Positions 42,249 to 43,569 of a stretch of 43,569 nucleotides of DNA are shown in pieces (within the stretch, counting starts at the first letter, position 1; every line of letters begins with the position of its first letter). The notes under the pieces were generated by a model that was not told the origin of the DNA, did no database searches, and saw only the letters and a program-made list of their open reading frames with translations. Both the position numbers and the translations under genes were made by a program. The stretch comes from Zygnema cylindricum (Eukaryota; Streptophyta; Zygnematophyceae; Zygnematales; Zygnemataceae), in NCBI GenBank assembly GCA_037447655.1, contig JBBHKE010000457.1:92017-135585 (forward strand), in the 5' to 3' direction.

Positions 42249-43569
42249 TCCTTAACGTTAATATCGATAGCCGCCGACAATTAGAATATGTTGTATTTTT
42301 TCTTTGATTTTAAATCATTTCAAGTCAATAAAACCCCATAATGTTCACAGGTTTTGTGGACTAGGTAAATCAAAACATGGCCATGAAGAACTATTTACTT
42401 TTCTTTTAACTCGTACTGCAAAATTTTAAACTGAAATCTCATTTATAACTTTTATTTTTTCTTTATCAAAGTTATGTTTCATTTTTGACATAACGTTAAT
42501 TTTTTATATTTTCAATAAATACACTTAAATTACAGTTCAAAATTCGTTGAATTGTTCAAAATCAATAAAAACTGAACATTATTTTGTTCATTAATAAAAA
42601 AACATTAACAATTAACACTACAAAAGATTACCTATTTGAACAATATTAATGTGCAATCGAGATTGGCTAATAAGATTTCGTACGATCGGGTTCACATTCT
42701 AGACTTGAACACCTAAAATCAGGTCAGGGTATTGCGTGCTCTTAAGTAGTTATTTAGTACTCTGAACGTGTTTACGAAAAAAAAATGTTAACCCAAACTC
42801 GATTTTCGCAATTCCCAGTACCCGCTCGTACTCGAACAAGTACAAAAATTTTGTACCCGTTTTTGTATTGTTTTTGTAATCACCCTGCCAAATCCGAACG
42901 GCCACCATAGTTTGGCACTTGGATCCGTTCCGGATCCAACACAGCCGGTCGGGTACGGATCGGTTGTAAATTTGGGTGCCCGTTGCGACCTCTGACGGAG
43001 GTGGTGATGTACCACAGAGGTCGCAAAAGTCAAAATTTTAGATCCCGAAACTGACATTTATTTTTCAAAATTTGAACACCCTACTCCTAAATTGCTACGC
43101 GTTGCCCAATACGCGTTTAATAATATAAAATGTAGGCAAAACTCGATTCCGACGACTTCCATACTCGCCCGTACCCGAATAATAACTCCTTAACGCTAAT
43201 ATCGATAGTCGTCGACAATTAGACAACATTGAATTTTCTCCTTGATTTGAAATCATTTTAGTCTATAAAACCCTTTACTGATTACATGTTTTGTCGACTA
43301 GGTAATCAAAACATTGGCATAAAAAACTATTTATATTTATTGTTTGACATAACGTTTTTTTTTCAATAAATGCATTAATTAACACTTAAAAATACGTTGA
43401 ATTGTTGAAATTCATTAAATATTAACAATATTTTGTTCATTATTAAAACAACATTAACAATTAACACAGCAAAAGTACCAAAGTTAACTATTTGAACAAC
43501 ATTAAAGTGCATTCGGGATTGGCCAATAAGATTTCGTACGATAAGGTTCGCATTCTAGACTTGTTTTTT
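42249..43569. repeat. Long tandem repeat, period ~938 bp, cut by window edge
   Basis: CTTAACGTTAATATCGATAG at 42251 recurs as CTTAACGCTAATATCGATAG at 43189, and the following ~380 bp match in order with indels, up to GATTTCGTACGAT...CATTCTAGACTTG (42675-42705 and 43530-43561). One whole unit and the start of a second are in view. Confidence 0.88.
42983..43026. repeat. Perfect 12-bp hairpin within the ~938-bp unit
   Basis: TTGCGACCTCTG at 42983-42994 pairs with CAGAGGTCGCAA at 43015-43026, loop 20 nt. It lies in the GC-richer part of the unit, next to the duplicated (C)AACTCGATT..GTACCCG words. Confidence 0.85.

Overview
This is a gene-poor, repeat-dominated piece of a plant nuclear genome. 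The firm evidence for a plant is a seven-exon TFIIB gene of plant type and length on the minus strand (9289 to 5550), Ty1/copia retrotransposons with gag CCHC knuckles, DSGAS protease, integrase and FVDD/YVDD reverse transcriptase motifs, copia primer sites matching the anticodon arm of plant initiator tRNA-Met, and a TRIM element. The sequence alone does not place the species. Strong AT bias, abundant CGTAC words and large microsatellites fit a repeat-rich non-model land plant, but that is inference.

Layout. 1-5.5 kb: non-coding, with a 40-bp minisatellite, a 66-bp-arm inverted repeat, one possible methyltransferase-like exon and an (ATTATC)-type repeat. 5.5-9.3 kb: TFIIB, including a 25-nt microexon and a one-base frameshift at the end of exon 1; a long (CT)n tract lies just upstream. 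9.6-11.4 kb: MITE-like and tandem repeats. 11.57-17.09 kb: Cop-A, a decayed copia on the minus strand with both LTRs, flanked by 91-bp direct repeats of the host sequence 'E'. 17.1-18.3 kb: the other half of E, an inverted-repeat element and a tandem repeat. 19.5-20.0 kb: four ~150-bp repeats with conserved hairpins. 20.07-21.81 kb: a (ATC)n array. 22-24.5 kb: AT-rich and purine tracts, one orphan exon resembling a cationic amino acid transporter, and a third, uninterrupted copy of E in inverse orientation.

24.95-36.3 kb is a nest of retroelements. Cop-B (plus strand) holds gag, RT and RNase H remnants. Its RNase H is split by Cop-C (minus strand, 28307-35989), with a 5-bp target duplication ACAAC on both sides. 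The left LTR of Cop-C was in turn invaded by a TRIM (28496-29020, duplication CTAAG) and by a solo-LTR-like element (29335-30446, duplication ACCGC). The order of insertion is therefore Cop-B, then Cop-C, then the TRIM and solo LTR. A further LTR-like copy sits in Cop-B at about 25775-26901.

36.4-43.6 kb is AT-rich and non-coding: a triple 78-bp repeat, a 15-bp-period AATTACAATAATAAG minisatellite (38.9-41.0 kb) with higher-order structure, a polypyrimidine tract, and the start of a ~938-bp-period tandem repeat that runs off the right edge.

The most unusual items are the TRIM whose LTR carries tRNA-like Pol III box A and box B sequences (box A duplicated), the 91-bp target duplication around Cop-A shown against the paralogous intact E, and the TFIIB gene that is intact except for one extra A.
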